A DNA stretch of 64,000 nt, from contig NW_025408686.1 of NCBI RefSeq assembly GCF_020360975.1, forward strand, positions 806,001-870,000. The letters run 5' to 3'. The notes beneath the pieces were generated by a model. It saw only the letters and a program-made list of their open reading frames with translations, searched no databases and had not been told where the DNA came from. Position numbers and translations under genes: made by a program. This document shows positions 38,640 through 49,856 of the stretch, in pieces; the stretch's first letter is position 1; each line of letters starts with the position of its first letter. Source of the stretch: Hirsutella rhossiliensis. Lineage: Eukaryota; Ascomycota; Sordariomycetes; Hypocreales; Ophiocordycipitaceae.

Positions 38640-40571
38640 GAGAGTGCTATACACGTCTTCCCCTGTGATCAGATGGTTGAAGGCTTGCTGGCAGAGCATT
38701 TGGCTTGTGTGCCACTGTTCTGGGTTGTTGTCATTATCTTCATTGTCGTCCTCGTCCCAGGGTCGTTAGCATCATCGTGGGCATCCATCTCGTGACCTTC
38801 AAAGTCAAGAACGTAGGCTGTAAGGTCCTGGGAGGGGTAATCCCTATGAAGTGACAGTGGGCGACGTATTGGTCTCGGATCTTTGACGTTCCTCGGCAGT
38901 GTGCTTTGTAGACCAACATCCTTCCTTATTGCAGACGAAGCACTTCTTATTCCACGGGTGGTTGTGGCCGTAACGGCCTTGTGGGCGGTTAAAGCGTTGA
39001 CTATTGAAGATTCCCCGTGGAGCGTTGTAGCTGCCTCGTTGAGCGTTGCCTCTATACCTTCTATACCCTTCTGACCAAATCTTCCGCGATTGTTGTTGTA
39101 TCTTCGATCGAGATAGTAGTGGTCATTGGGATCCATATGATCAGATGGTTCCTCGAGGTCTTGATGGTATTGAGGGCCTCCTTGAAGATAACGAGGCGCT
39201 ATTCCGCGTGCAAGATGGGTCTCAACGGAAGAGCGAAGATCTGCAAAAGGGCTCGATTCCTTCGGCGGGCTTGAATAAAGCGTATTCAAGTTCAGGAACA
39301 CCGCGGCATGCATTAATAAGCGTTGTACGCAGTGGAACGTTTCCTGCATACGCGTTGCCAAGAGCTCGTTGGCATAACTGTAGCTTATCAAGGAGTAGCT
39401 GAAGAACCTCGTGTAGGGATTTCGTAGCATTATCGGCACGGAGCTTGTTAAAGGAAATAGTCGTCCATTCAGTATAGTAGTGAACGTGGTTAACTTCCGT
39501 ATCGAAATGTTGCTTGATGCTATCGTATGCCTTGCGGAACGTTGAGGTCCAGTTAACGTGGTCAATGTAGTACGTTTGGGCTCGGCCAGTAAGGATTCGA
39601 GGAAAAGAGCGTGGAATTGGTCCGGCTTGACCTGAATGTTATAACAGATACTCATAAAGATGCGTAGCTTATCATCGAGAAGGTCATAGGGTTCCCCCGT
39701 ATAGTTCTTCTCTTTGTCCCAGATCTTGGTGAATTTCTGTTGTGTGTCGGCATCGACGATGTCGTTCGGGATGTCGGCCGGGGGAAGCGTTGTGTACGCT
39801 TCGAGGGATGTGGGAGAAGAGGGTTCTGCTAGAACGATGCTCTGTTGCTGGAACTGATAGCTTGTAGGATGTATTGTTCGTTGGGAAGCGTAGCAGTCGT
39901 TGTGGGCGGTTCCGCAATTGTCGTAGCGGGAGGAGCAGGGAGCGTCGGAATAGGGGCTAACGGCGTGGATGGCTCCGCCGTGTTGGAGGTGGGAGGGTTC
40001 TGCGTTAGTCGTCTCTCTTTTCTTGTATAGGCCTCCGTTCCTTTATCGAATTGGGTTACCATGAATTCGTTGTCGGGCCAGGCTGGTGGGTTATCGATCG
40101 TCTGTAGGAAGACGAGCTGTGGGATGATGTGGTCACCCTTTTCTCCTGTATAGATACCACGTCTCTTTAAAAGGTAACGTAGCTCCTTCGAAATTCCTTT
40201 GGCATCTTTCTCCACGTTGCCTCGGTCCACTGTTGGAAGTGATCCTGGAAGAATTCAAGGATATTAGTGCCATGAAGGTGTACGTTCTCCTCGCATTCTG
40301 ACATAAATCGTGCGGTATATGTCATAACAGCTATTCTATCTTCCTCTTGTGGCGTGATCTCATCCTCCCATCGGGTCGGATCGATATCCTGATATTGGGT
40401 CTTTGGGATCGTGAGATTTTGGACCAATTCCTTACTTGGTCGAGGAAGGCGTCGTTCCTCGTAGAGGCGGGGTTCGGGGTTGGGGTCGTGCTTGTCATTG
40501 TGAGGGTTGTCACGTAGTTGTCGAATCGTGAGGGCTGTCACGTAGTTGTCGAATCGGCGTTGTGGACGCAC
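38640..40571 (-). pseudogene. Copia gag (frameshifted)
   Basis: Pieces 40571-40167 (PRLYEERRLPRPSKELVQNL, TWRKMPKEFRRSYVTF), 40230-39829 (Pro/Thr-rich) and 39655-38669 read in order. A CCHC-type knuckle lies at about 38945-38905 in a shifted frame (CFVCNKEGCWSTKHTAEERQ). It begins shortly after the 5' LTR side. The protein would form particles and bind element RNA. Confidence 0.75.
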
Positions 40572-40803
40572 TTACACTTAATGTAACCGTTAAGTGAAGT
40601 TGGAAGGATCTATCAATGGCCTACCGGGAGCTAGTTGGTTGCCGGGTCCGGGTAATCGTAGAGTCCTTGATCTTAGCATAGAAACCTCCTCTAGGTCCAA
40701 CCAGGGCAATATCGCTAGGAATATGGTAGTTGGGCTTTCGAAGGTTGCGTTCTATCTCTTCTTCCTTGCCAATCTGTGATCGACCAAATCGATCACTGAT
40801 CAG

Positions 40804-41005
40804 TGTCGGGAGGTCTGTACTGCAGTAACGCAATGGGTTGTATTCAAGATGTCTTGCTAGGAAGGAGGAAAGGGAATGAGGGGGCACACTACGTGCCCTT
40901 TATACACGGATCCCCGAGGTCCATACACGTGACGCTAAGGGTCACGTGTGCGTGTGTGCGCACCTCCCTTACAATCCTACTATAGCTATATGCTACATTC
41001 CCACA
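40804..41005 (-). repeat. Copia 5' LTR (202 bp)
   Basis: Minus strand: begins TGTGGGAATG, ends CCTCCCGACA. Its outer side touches the target copy attat at 41006-41010. It has a CACGTGACG/GTCACGTG inverted motif near the middle. Confidence 0.95.
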
Positions 41006-41130
41006 ATTATTATTATTTTGTATTGCGCCCAGGTGGGGCGCGCTCGCGAGTTACAAATAAAGGTGGGGCGTGGCACGGGTAATCCCTGTTTGTGACCTGG
41101 GGGCTGCTCCCGAGCACTCAAAGGGATTAG
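41006..41130. repeat. Retroposon tail plus single ends of both MITE families
   Basis: An (ATT)n tract is followed by TTGTATTGCGCCCAGG, a minus-strand retroposon end. Then comes the fold-back arm end GTGGGGCGTGGCACGGG-TA (41063-41081), and within 10 bases one end of the second MITE family (TGTGACCTGGGGGCTGC...CACTCAAAGGGATTA, 41089-41130). Confidence 0.6.
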
Positions 41131-41505
41131 AGTAAGAAGAGCCGAGAGGGTTGATCACCTGTTCAGCTCAGTATATGCCGCAGCCCACTACTTGTCCTAT
41201 ATATATAAAATGAAAAGAGTTTCGGCCTGAGCCTACATAAGTTAGTCTCGCCGGGGGCCCTTGCTTTCTCAGGTTTATGCCCCTTTGCGGGAGGCTAGCA
41301 TGATTCGTATCACTTTTCTTTAGAGAAACCAAGGTCACTAAGAAACGGACATTAGCATAGTATTTAGATACCAGTCACCTCTCAGTAAATCGATATACGA
41401 ACTTTGATGCAGAGCTATCTCTTGTTTCTCTTACTTGATCTACTACCAGTATTCAGCCATTCATGTTGCAGCCGCCTCGTTCGCTTACGTTAAACGAACA
41501 ACAAG
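41131..41505. other. Upstream region of the amidase gene
   Basis: No coding support. TATATATAAAA at about 41199-41210 is a possible core promoter element, about 300 bases upstream of the start codon. Confidence 0.4.
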
Positions 41506-43445
41506 ATGTATAAAGAGAATCACATGGGGATGATCTCAGTCCTGTGCCTTTGTTTGACCGTTCTCTGTGTCTCGGCATATTCGACCAATAGTTACGTCTT
41601 TTTACCCGCACTGCAATAGGTCTTTGTAAATGCGAGCCTCCATGCTAACCCCTTGTGTTCTTTTAGCTAAATGGACCTTTCCTAGTCTCATTAATGCTAC
41701 GCTCGAAGACCTTCAGCAAGGACTTCACAGGGGATGCTTCAATAGTTTCGACTTAGTAAATGTAGGTTCGAGAACGTTCACTTTATATCATGTTCACACT
41801 ACTTAACTAATAGCAGGCATATCAAGAGCGCATCCGGCAGGTTCAGGGCAAAGCTCGTGCTGTCACCGAGATCAACCCAGATGCTCTTGCTATTGCAACG
41901 TTTCTCGACAAGGAGAGGAATATCGGCGGCAAACGTCTCGGGTGAGTAGCAGCCACGACTTTGTGCCTCACTTGATGGTGCTTGCTTTCTCACGGCAAGT
42001 ACAGGCCTCTGCATGGGATACCTATCCTTCTCAAGGATAACGTCGCGACGATGGACAAGATGAATAACACTGGTATGTACTGAACGCTCCTTTTAGCCAG
42101 TTCCAGAACTTCCAGCAGTGAATCATGGCAACTAAGACAGCCTCAAGCCGGATCGACTCTCCTGCTCGGAGCAAAGGTTCCCCACGATTCTACGGTAGCG
42201 AGGAAGCTCCGCGAAGCCGGAGCTATTATCCTTGGCAAAGCAAACATGGACGAATGGGCTGATTTTCGCACCGGCGTTCTTCATCATGGCTATTCGCCAT
42301 ACGGGGGCCAGACACACGCCGCGTATTATCCACATCAGAACCCTGCTGGGAGCTCCTGCGGCAGCGGTGTGTCTGCCGACTTGGGTCTGGCCTTTGCAGC
42401 AATTGGCACCGATACAGGCGGCTCCATCTCATTTCCGTCGAGTTTTAACGGTATTGTAGGGATCAAGCCGACCGTAGGACTTGTCTCGCGCTACCTGGTT
42501 ATCCCAGCGTCAGAGCACCGAGACTCAGTCGGGCCTATGGCGCGGACGGTACGGGACGCGGCACATGTCCTGAAGGCCATCGCAGGACCGGATTCGGCTG
42601 ACAACTACACGTCTGCAATACCGTTCGGCACTCTCCCGGACTACGTGGAGGCCTGCGATGAGAAGGCTCTCCAGGGAGCACGCATCGGGGTGCCCTACAA
42701 TGTTTTGGATCAAGCAACTGACCTGTGGAAGAAAGGAGGTCCTTGGGCCGATGCCTTTCATAAGGCATTGAAGATCATGAAAGATGCTGGGGCGACCATT
42801 GTTGAAGCCAACTTCACAAGGGCGGGCAGCGACAATTCTATCGACCGCGACGATTCCATGACGCTCGGGGCGGACTTGATGACCGACCTTCCCAACTACT
42901 TTGCCCAGCTCATCGAGAATTCATCCGATATCCACACGCTTGCCGACTTACGGAACCGAACACGCAACGCCCCAGCCGAGGAGAACAACCTATGGGGCAC
43001 TTCGGTTTGGGATGACGCTCTCGATAAATTTGGCTTCAACAACACCGACCCACGCTTCTGGCCCAGCTGGCAAAGGCTTCAACAGCTCCAGGGCCCCGAC
43101 GGACTGCTCGGCGCCCTGGAGAGGCACAACCTTACAGCTATAGTGTCGCCTACCATCTACGCTCCAAAAATGGCCAATTTTATCGGCGCGTCTGTCGTGA
43201 CGGTACCCTTGGGACATTTTCCAGCCAACACGTCAATAATATCGAACACTGACCCAAAAAATGAGACCCTGGTCATGATGGCCCCATCAATCCCCTTTGC
43301 CATGTCCTTTGTAGGACGGCACTGGTCTGAGGCCGAACTGATTGGGCTGGCGTATAGCTTCGAGCAGAAGACGCGGGTACGGGGTGAAGCGAAGAGAGTT
43401 ATTATGCCCGAGGCCGAGATCACTGTATCTTCATGCTACGCTTAG
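41506..43445 (+). CDS. Secreted amidase (amidase signature family)
   Basis: ATG 41506 starts a signal-peptide-like leader (core MISVLCLCLTVLCVSA). Introns at 41620-41666, 41762-41816, 41942-42004 and about 42075-42140 split the N-terminal half; the rest (42246-43445) is one long exon. The Ser-cisSer-Lys triad of amidases is visible: the Lys in PILLKDNVAT (about 42034), the cis-Ser in NPAGSSCGSG (about 42345), and the nucleophile in GTDTGGSISFPSSF (about 42407-42446), then NGIVGIKPT. It should cleave C-N amide bonds; the substrate is not predictable. One frame change in a T run near 41600 and a frame mismatch at the fourth intron make the 5' half less certain. The mature length of about 540 residues is normal. 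Confidence 0.88.
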
Positions 43446-43592
43446 TGCCTGCATTTCACGCCCCTAATAACCTAGGCCGTGATTAACCAGGCTCAAGTGG
43501 CAATCCCTGAGAATGTAAGGAGCACAATATCTCACGGAGGACGAGCAAAGGAGGCATAATATCAGGGACTGAAAGACTCTTGATTCTGCTAT

Positions 43593-46402
43593 CTAGATCC
43601 GGAAGAAGGTGAGGTCTTTATAGACTGTCCTGTGATATTTGCTCTGCCGATTTGATGCTTCATTTGTGGAGGAAAGTAGAGCATATCTGGACGTCTGGAC
43701 ACTCTCTACAGCGTGAATATTAGGCCGAGACAACCCAGTTGTCCTTATCGAGCCCTTCTGCGAATTCGAGGAAGTCCTTTCGGACATGTCTTTCAGACGA
43801 GTCTCTTCATATCGGGGCATGTGTTGGTAGAGGCTCCGCCAGTGTAAATCAGCCGGGCTAAATGTGATGAATGCGCCAGGACAACCCAAGCTGTAGGCAT
43901 ACGCCTCGAGGTCCTGCCTCTTTCTATTCCAAAAGGGTCGCGTACCGCGAATTGACACCGCATGCCTTGTGATCGAGTTGATCAGCGCCTGCGCCCGTGG
44001 ATCCTCAGCGTGTTCGAGCGCCTGAATAAGCTGCTCTCGCGTGAGCGGCTCACGGGTGCCATCGTGTTGCTTCACGAAGAATTTGGACCTCGCACGTGCT
44101 TGGGACCGCATCAGGGTGTTGAATGCGACAAAGCGGAAGGTTGGATGGCGCGCAAAACGGCCGTCGTGCCACCGCATCGCGTGCTCGATGTAATCCTTGT
44201 ACTCAATGGACCGCAAGCGAGGCTCCACAAAGTCGGCTCTGCCGTCTGGAAACAGGCAGGGAATGCCAAGGAGAGCAGGGCATGAGAGTGATTGAACTCA
44301 TTGATCGGCGTGTGCCGTATGTTGGGAAGCTGGAGCTCGTGCCTCGCCTGCCCTGGAGAGCCTGTGGCAAGGGGTTGCCCCGCATCCGCTTCGGATTCAC
44401 CCGCGAGAATAGACCACAGAGCATCCAGCTCCGTGTCCTTGGCCAACAGGTCAGGCACCGCAGCCGCATCCTCTAGGTCAGGCTCTGCCTCCTGATCTTC
44501 CTCCGGTCCCACATCGGCAGCCTCCACCTGACTTTGGGGGATGGCGTCCACCACATTGCCGTCCTCGGGCAGTTGGCTCAGTCGCTCGTCGTCGATCGCG
44601 ATGGATCGATAGCCAGGATGATGATGGCGCAGGTAGTCTAGCCATATCATAACCGCCTGGCGACGCACGCGGAACTGGCGGGGGAATTGCCGGCTGAGAT
44701 TAGCGTGTGACGACGTGTTGGCAGGACGCAGCAACACCCTGTTCAACTCCCGGCAGGAGAGGGAGCTGGTTGTACACCAAGCCAACCTCGCGGAGAAAGT
44801 GAACGACGTGCCCTCGATACTTGTACTGCTGCCCCCGCACAAGCATAATGTTCACGTGGACATGGACACGAGCAATCAATGCCTCTTCGGTAGGTGTGAG
44901 CTCGGGCAATCGGGTCGGTACGGGGCCAAAGTCGAGCTGGTTTTCCGCAGAGAAGAAGTAAGGCTCGTCGGGGCCACGTTTCTCATCCTTTCGATAGCAA
45001 CGCGAACAAATGCCGTCATAATCTATTTCCATCTGAAACCAACACTCGCGGCATCGGCTGCAGTATTCCATCTGGTCATTGTTGAGCTTGGTCCAGAACT
45101 CACGGAGGGTGGCCCTATCGCAGTCCGTCAAGGCCCAAGCATCCAGGTCGCCAGTCCACGCCGGATCTTGTGCACGGAAGACCGCCATTTCTTCCGGTGG
45201 AATTATCACTGGACTTCGAATACGCCGTGGCGGCCGCGACAGTCGATATTGCCGTCGAGGTTGTCTCTGGATTCGCCTTCCCGGTTGTCTCGGCCGCCCT
45301 CCTGTGCCAGGGCAGGACCACGGCGGCCGCGTCTTGGCCGCGCAGACGGCTGCTGCAAGCGACTACGAACAGGGCTTTCATACACTGAATCGTTATCGCT
45401 GTTCTCGTCTTCGTTCTCGGCATCGGAGTTACAATCAGCCCCTAATTGTTCACGGTAGCGACGCGGTCGAGCGGGGGAAAGCAGCAGGTTGAAATAGTCC
45501 TCGGCGTCCATATCGGGTTCGGAAAACTGGTCTCTATTGCCCCCTTCCTTGGCTACCTGATCCCCATTCGGCTGCGGCCGATCTCGACTCGCATCTACTT
45601 TCCCTGTTAGCCCGAACACACTGCTGCAACGAAAACACAAGGGACATCTTATCCAGGACACCCGAACCTTCCGAGACGCCGAGTTGAGATATGGAAGGAG
45701 TCAGGGACACAGTCTCCCTGCACGACGTCGTGATCGATGGTCGCGCTGGATAGCGGCCAGCTTAACCTAGCCCCTGCGGTAGAGATCATCTTGCGATACC
45801 TTCCCGCCTTTGTGAAATCTAGCAGCCAGGTAAGAATAATTCATTCTGGTTGCGTTGCCTCGGGCAGTCGATGGATCAAAATGGGAGGCGACTGGATCGG
45901 TCGCTGGCTGCTCAGCAGGTGACGGGGCCAGCGCCCGGAAGAACCGCGAGCTTTGTTGGGTTGGTGGAATTGGCGTTCCCAGCTCTATGTGCGGCTGGCT
46001 AATTGACTTTGAATAACGTCATAGCTGCATGAAGTCGTCGTAGCTTCTCCGGCGAACTAGGCTGGGTTCCCGATCTCGCTGGGAGGCGACAGGTCAGCAT
46101 CTGCCTCGACTCTTTTCACGCTAGCTCTCCCAGGCGAGGAAGGACGGGCGGCGAGGTCCTCAACGTCAGAATCGCCCTCGGGATCTTGAACACTTCACTT
46201 CGTTAGTATTGAATGTCATACGGAGCGGGAAGACAGAGCTGACATGAGAACTGCACCGACTCCGACAGTCCAGGCAGTTCTTGGTGTTCCCGCCAGTTTT
46301 CCGTTTGCTCACGAAGTCACCTGCCGGTTTCTTCTCGCCACAGCGGGCACAGACGATCGAAGCCAAGTCAACTTGGAGCCCTTGAGTAGACCTAGAACTC
46401 AT
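43593..46402 (-). pseudogene. Helitron family 1: N-terminal zinc region, DUF6570-like and Helitron_like_N domains (truncated)
   Basis: Minus strand. The ATG at 46402 opens a zinc-binding start (CARCGEKKPAGDF...CLDCRSRC). Decayed sequence follows to about 45210. Then comes a Cys-rich DUF6570-type block (CSRCRECWFQMEIDYDGICS, with ALIARVHVHVNIMLVRGQQY) at 45209-44700, and a Helitron_like_N region at 44228-43593 (FVAFNTLMRSQARARSKFFV, CPGAFITFSPADLHWRSLYQ). The copy stops at 43593 before the HUH nuclease and helicase parts, so it cannot move by itself. It is a different lineage from the tandem pair to the right. Confidence 0.8.
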
Positions 46403-46621
46403 TATTCAGCCGAAGGCTTGAAGCAAGATATCAAGACGAGTTGGGTCAGTGAAGTTTCCATGTCACGCGACATTCCAAGTCACGCGACATTCCAAGTAAA
46501 CAAACCGGGACCCACTTTTTAGGAGCCGTCATCCAGTTGCTGATCGTTTTGCGACCGTACATACAAATTTGGGACCAATCAGAGCCCAAGAAACTTATGA
46601 CCCCTGTCTGCACCAAATCCT
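46403..46621. other. Spacer between divergent Helitrons, with a 17-bp tandem duplication
   Basis: TCACGCGACATTCCAAG occurs twice in a row (46463-46479 and 46480-46496). Apart from that no feature is seen. The 5' ends of two oppositely oriented Helitrons meet here. Confidence 0.6.
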
Positions 46622-47045
46622 CATATACGAGAGGAAGGCTCGCCAGCCGCGGCTCGCGCAAAGAAGCCTTTCGGAACGAAATTTGGCGACAAGAGAACCG
46701 GAGAAGAGTTGGCTACAGAAGAGAGAGAGAGAGTTGGCGACAGTAGATTGGAGACAGGAAGAAGAGTGAGGTCGAGATACGAGACACGGCGAGAGACGTA
46801 GAGCATTATCGTGAGTGAAACCGAGACAGAGCGTCGGGGAGGCAGGCTAGGCCGCTGGAGGAGATTTTGTTTAAAAGGCGCAAACTCAAAGGGCGTGGAG
46901 AGACGGCAGGGTTGAAGAGAGATGTGAGTGGGTAATGCATGTTTGGGCGAGTGGAAGGCTCGGAAAATTTACATGTGCTACCGGTATAAGTCGTAGGTAT
47001 AAACAGAATAAGGAGTATATTGGGGAAGTTTTGACTTGATCGTCT

Positions 47046-48571
47046 TCATGAAAAGGAGAACAAGAAGAGAAGAGAATGTGCTATTCGAGCCTTTGGCAGT
47101 TGATTTTGAGGATGATGAGACATGTTGTCATGTTGTATTGTTTCGTTTGATGCTTTAAAGTTTAGAGAATATTCTTGGGCGGACGTCGGGCGCGCAGTGG
47201 TCGGGAAGATATCGACGCGGGAGGTCTGATAGAGCCAGAGGCGGATGTGTCTTGGTGATTGACCTGTTCGGTGTCCGTCTCTGACTCTGCGGGGTCTTCC
47301 GGGGACAGAAAGGAGGAGGTATCGGATTTGGGAGTCTTGACCGTCACAGTCGGTGATTATGGTGGAAGTTTCGGGAGAAAGTCGCGGTCTCTTGGTTGGG
47401 GTTTGGTAGGGATCGGGCATTGACCGACTTGATGCCAGCATAAGGATCGACTGGGCCAGAAGCATGCGGCGTGGGGAGGCGGGGCTTTGGGCGGCCTTGG
47501 GTTTCTTCGTAGAGGTAAACCTGGCCAACGCAACGCTATAGTCCGAGGATTGCCGACCGCGCTCTTGGGTGTCGTCGGCAGTAGTTGTGTTGCAGAAGCC
47601 TGGTCGGACATGGCCTTGTCGTGGAAAGTCCACGTGTCGGGGACGACGATGAAGATATAGTCTTGGTCGAAAGCCGGGGCATGTTTCATGATCTGGTGAT
47701 CCAGTAAGCCGGCGATTTTGCCCGTACAGGTGAAGAGAGCGTTCGACTGGAACTGGCTGTCGCGCCTCTCGGTCATCTTCTTGCATAGGAGGTCAAGGAT
47801 TAGCGTGAATGGGGAAGATGACGAAAACTTGGAAGGGTGAAAGCCCTTGAAGGGGTTTTGCCGGGAATCCCAGGACAAATAAAGGTGGAGAGCTGGACAA
47901 AGCCGCAGCAGCTCAGCTGGGTGTCGTCAAGGGCCGCAGCCGAGTTTCCATGCAGGAGGTCGCGGCCGGAGCCGATGACAGGTCCCGTGAAGGAGACAAT
48001 GGGTTGTATCGTTGGGAAAGTATCCACCGAGCTGAGGTGCGAGTGACAATTCTATGGATATCGTCAGGAGGGCAGTGGCGACAGAGATTTGGAGCATAGA
48101 CTCACGGTTGGTAGCTGTGATCGCGGACTATAAGCGCGGGGACGGTGTATTCTGTGATGTTATCATCGTCCGACTCCAAGCCATCACGTCGCTCGATTTC
48201 CCACGTCAGGGCAAAGGGATGAACACGGCCGACCATGAAGAACCATTGCTCGGTCCATTCCGAGGAGATTATCTGTTGGTTGTATATGGAAATATTAAGG
48301 CTGAAGAAGATGCAGGTCGATGGATTGCCAGTATCTGACCGGATTGCTGCATACTCCGGAGTCGACAGCCATGAGGGCGTGGGAAGGAAGACCCTCGCTA
48401 GGGTTTCTGCGTTGAGCCCTTTGACACGATGCTCATTCTGGTAGGCGAACCTAGCCGGGCAGCCGGGCTGGACAAAGGCCATCATGGACATGTCGGCGCC
48501 AGCATTTTCTGGCTGTCAAGAGGTTGCCGCGGGGAGGACGAGGTATCGACGTTGAGCTGGGAGGCCGACAT
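47046..48571 (-). CDS. Helitron cargo gene, copy 1 (unknown function)
   Basis: Minus-strand ATG at 48571 (MSASQLNVDTSSS). A frame change at an A run near 48515, also present in copy 2, leads to the conserved core: FVQPGCPARFAYQNEHRVKG, LNAETLARVFLPTPSWLSTP, YNQQIISSEWTEQWFFMVGR. An intron at about 48048-48103 (GTGAGT...CATAG) leads to VDTFPTIQPIVSFTGPVIGS, CCGFVQLSTFICPGIPGKTP and NALFTCTGKIAGLLDHQIMK, then AFDQDYIFIVVPDTWTFHDK. A Pro/Ser/Arg-rich tail follows. The beta-rich core might be an OB-fold, as in RPA-like proteins carried by some Helitrons, but this is a guess. There is no signal peptide. It is divergently transcribed from the Rep-helicase gene 1.3 kb away. Confidence 0.65.
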
Positions 48572-49856
48572 CGTGAGAACATGGCAGATGTAGTCACCGT
48601 GGAAGTGTAAATGAGGGTTACGCAGAGTGGAGGTGGGCATCCTATAAAGCAGGTTTTCTTGCTGCTCGAAGAGGGCTCGCGGCTAGGGTCGGGAGACTTA
48701 AGAGTCAGAGAATGCTACCTAGGTGATAGATCAGAAGCGGGGGTATGCGGGAATGAGCTGGCGAGGTTCTTGAACAGTCTCGACCATCTGGTTCTATGGT
48801 CGTGAGTGAAGTAGGGAGCCGGGGGTTGGAAGTTGAGTAGGGGTGATGGCTATGTCGCGAGAAGTTGGAGGTCGGCGAACAGTAAGGTTAGTGTGGGTAA
48901 GTCTGCGGAGAAAGAAAGTCCAGCAGTACCCTTCGGTGTCATCGTTGCATGGAGTAGATAGCAAAGGCGACAATAACGAATGAGTGAAGGAAAGAAAGAG
49001 GTTATGGTAGTATTGCAGGGTCCCTTTGACGGTCGTCGGTAGTTGGATGGGCATTGCGTGCGGCTGAGCGAGGCGGGTGCCGACCGTGTCGAGTCCACTA
49101 TTGGGACACGGTGAAGTCGGATATAGGGGACGACCTGAGGAGGAGGATGCGAGTTGGTCACGAGAACTCTCAAGAGGGTTTGCAAGTCGAGACTCCGGTG
49201 GCTAGCGACTACAAGAGGACAGGCAGGGGATCCTGGCTGTCGCTTTAGCATGAAGGCCGTTGATGCGACGTTGGTGGTGGCGAGGAGCAAACCTAGCCGG
49301 GTAGTCCGGTTGCACGAGGACACCGTGGACATGTTATCGCCGGCAGCCTTTTGGCTGTTGCTCGACGAGGTGGAGTGGCAGATATTGATGGAGCAACTGA
49401 TGCGCAAGGTGGGTGGGACGGCGTTGGAAGGGCCGGAGAGTATGGTTGGAAGTGTGCGGCGGGCGGTTGGCGCGGCCACCCCATGTGCCGGAGGTCGGCA
49501 GTAGCCAGGGATTCGCTGGAGTGCGCAAAGAGAGCACGGCGATGGAAGGGCCGCCTTTGGCAAAGCTGGGGTAGCAGGTCGCACGTGGAGACCAGCCGAG
49601 GTCGGGACGGTGGATGCACATAGGGAGGGTAAATGGGGATTACAAAGGGTAGTAGTATTGCATCGCTTCGGTACCATAGGCAAGCATTATAAGGAAGAAA
49701 TGCCACGGCCATGAGAGTAGTGATCGTTAGGAAGCTTCCCACTCGGAAAGAAATAGTGTACGCCAAGAAGCGAGATTATCCAAGTGGAAGTGCTCCGGGC
49801 CAAAACTTTCTAGCCTGTTGCCAATCCACGCTAGTCGACGTCGAGGAGGCAGTAGC
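48572..49856. promoter_or_regulatory. Divergent intergenic region of Helitron copy 1
   Basis: 1.3 kb between the two divergent start codons, conserved in copy 2 (58724-60023) at high identity with scattered small indels. Long overlapping open frames exist on both strands (for example 49683-48850 minus), but indels between copies break them at different points, so a third gene is not supported. It likely holds both promoters. Confidence 0.45.

Larger units (their letters stand above)
31562..41005 (-). mobile_element. Copia retrotransposon, full length with nested insertions
   Basis: The LTRs at 31562-32152 and 40804-41005 (202 bp in the uninterrupted copy) are flanked by the exact duplication attat (31557-31561 and 41006-41010). 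The minus-strand order gag, protease, integrase, RT, RNase H is the Copia order. Two later insertions are nested: a 383-bp TRIM in the 3' LTR and the 3.1 kb hAT-2 in pol. Without them and their duplicated target copies the element would be about 5.9 kb. Several frames are broken. Confidence 0.96.

Noticed and set aside
42234..43143. Open frames opposite and out of frame within the amidase gene
   Set aside because: They overlap the well-supported amidase exon with its catalytic triad and have no motifs of their own.
48850..49683. A third gene on the minus strand inside the Helitron (277 codons open)
   Set aside because: The homologous frame in copy 2 breaks at different places and no domain, intron or start is shared; it is kept as a divergent intergenic region.
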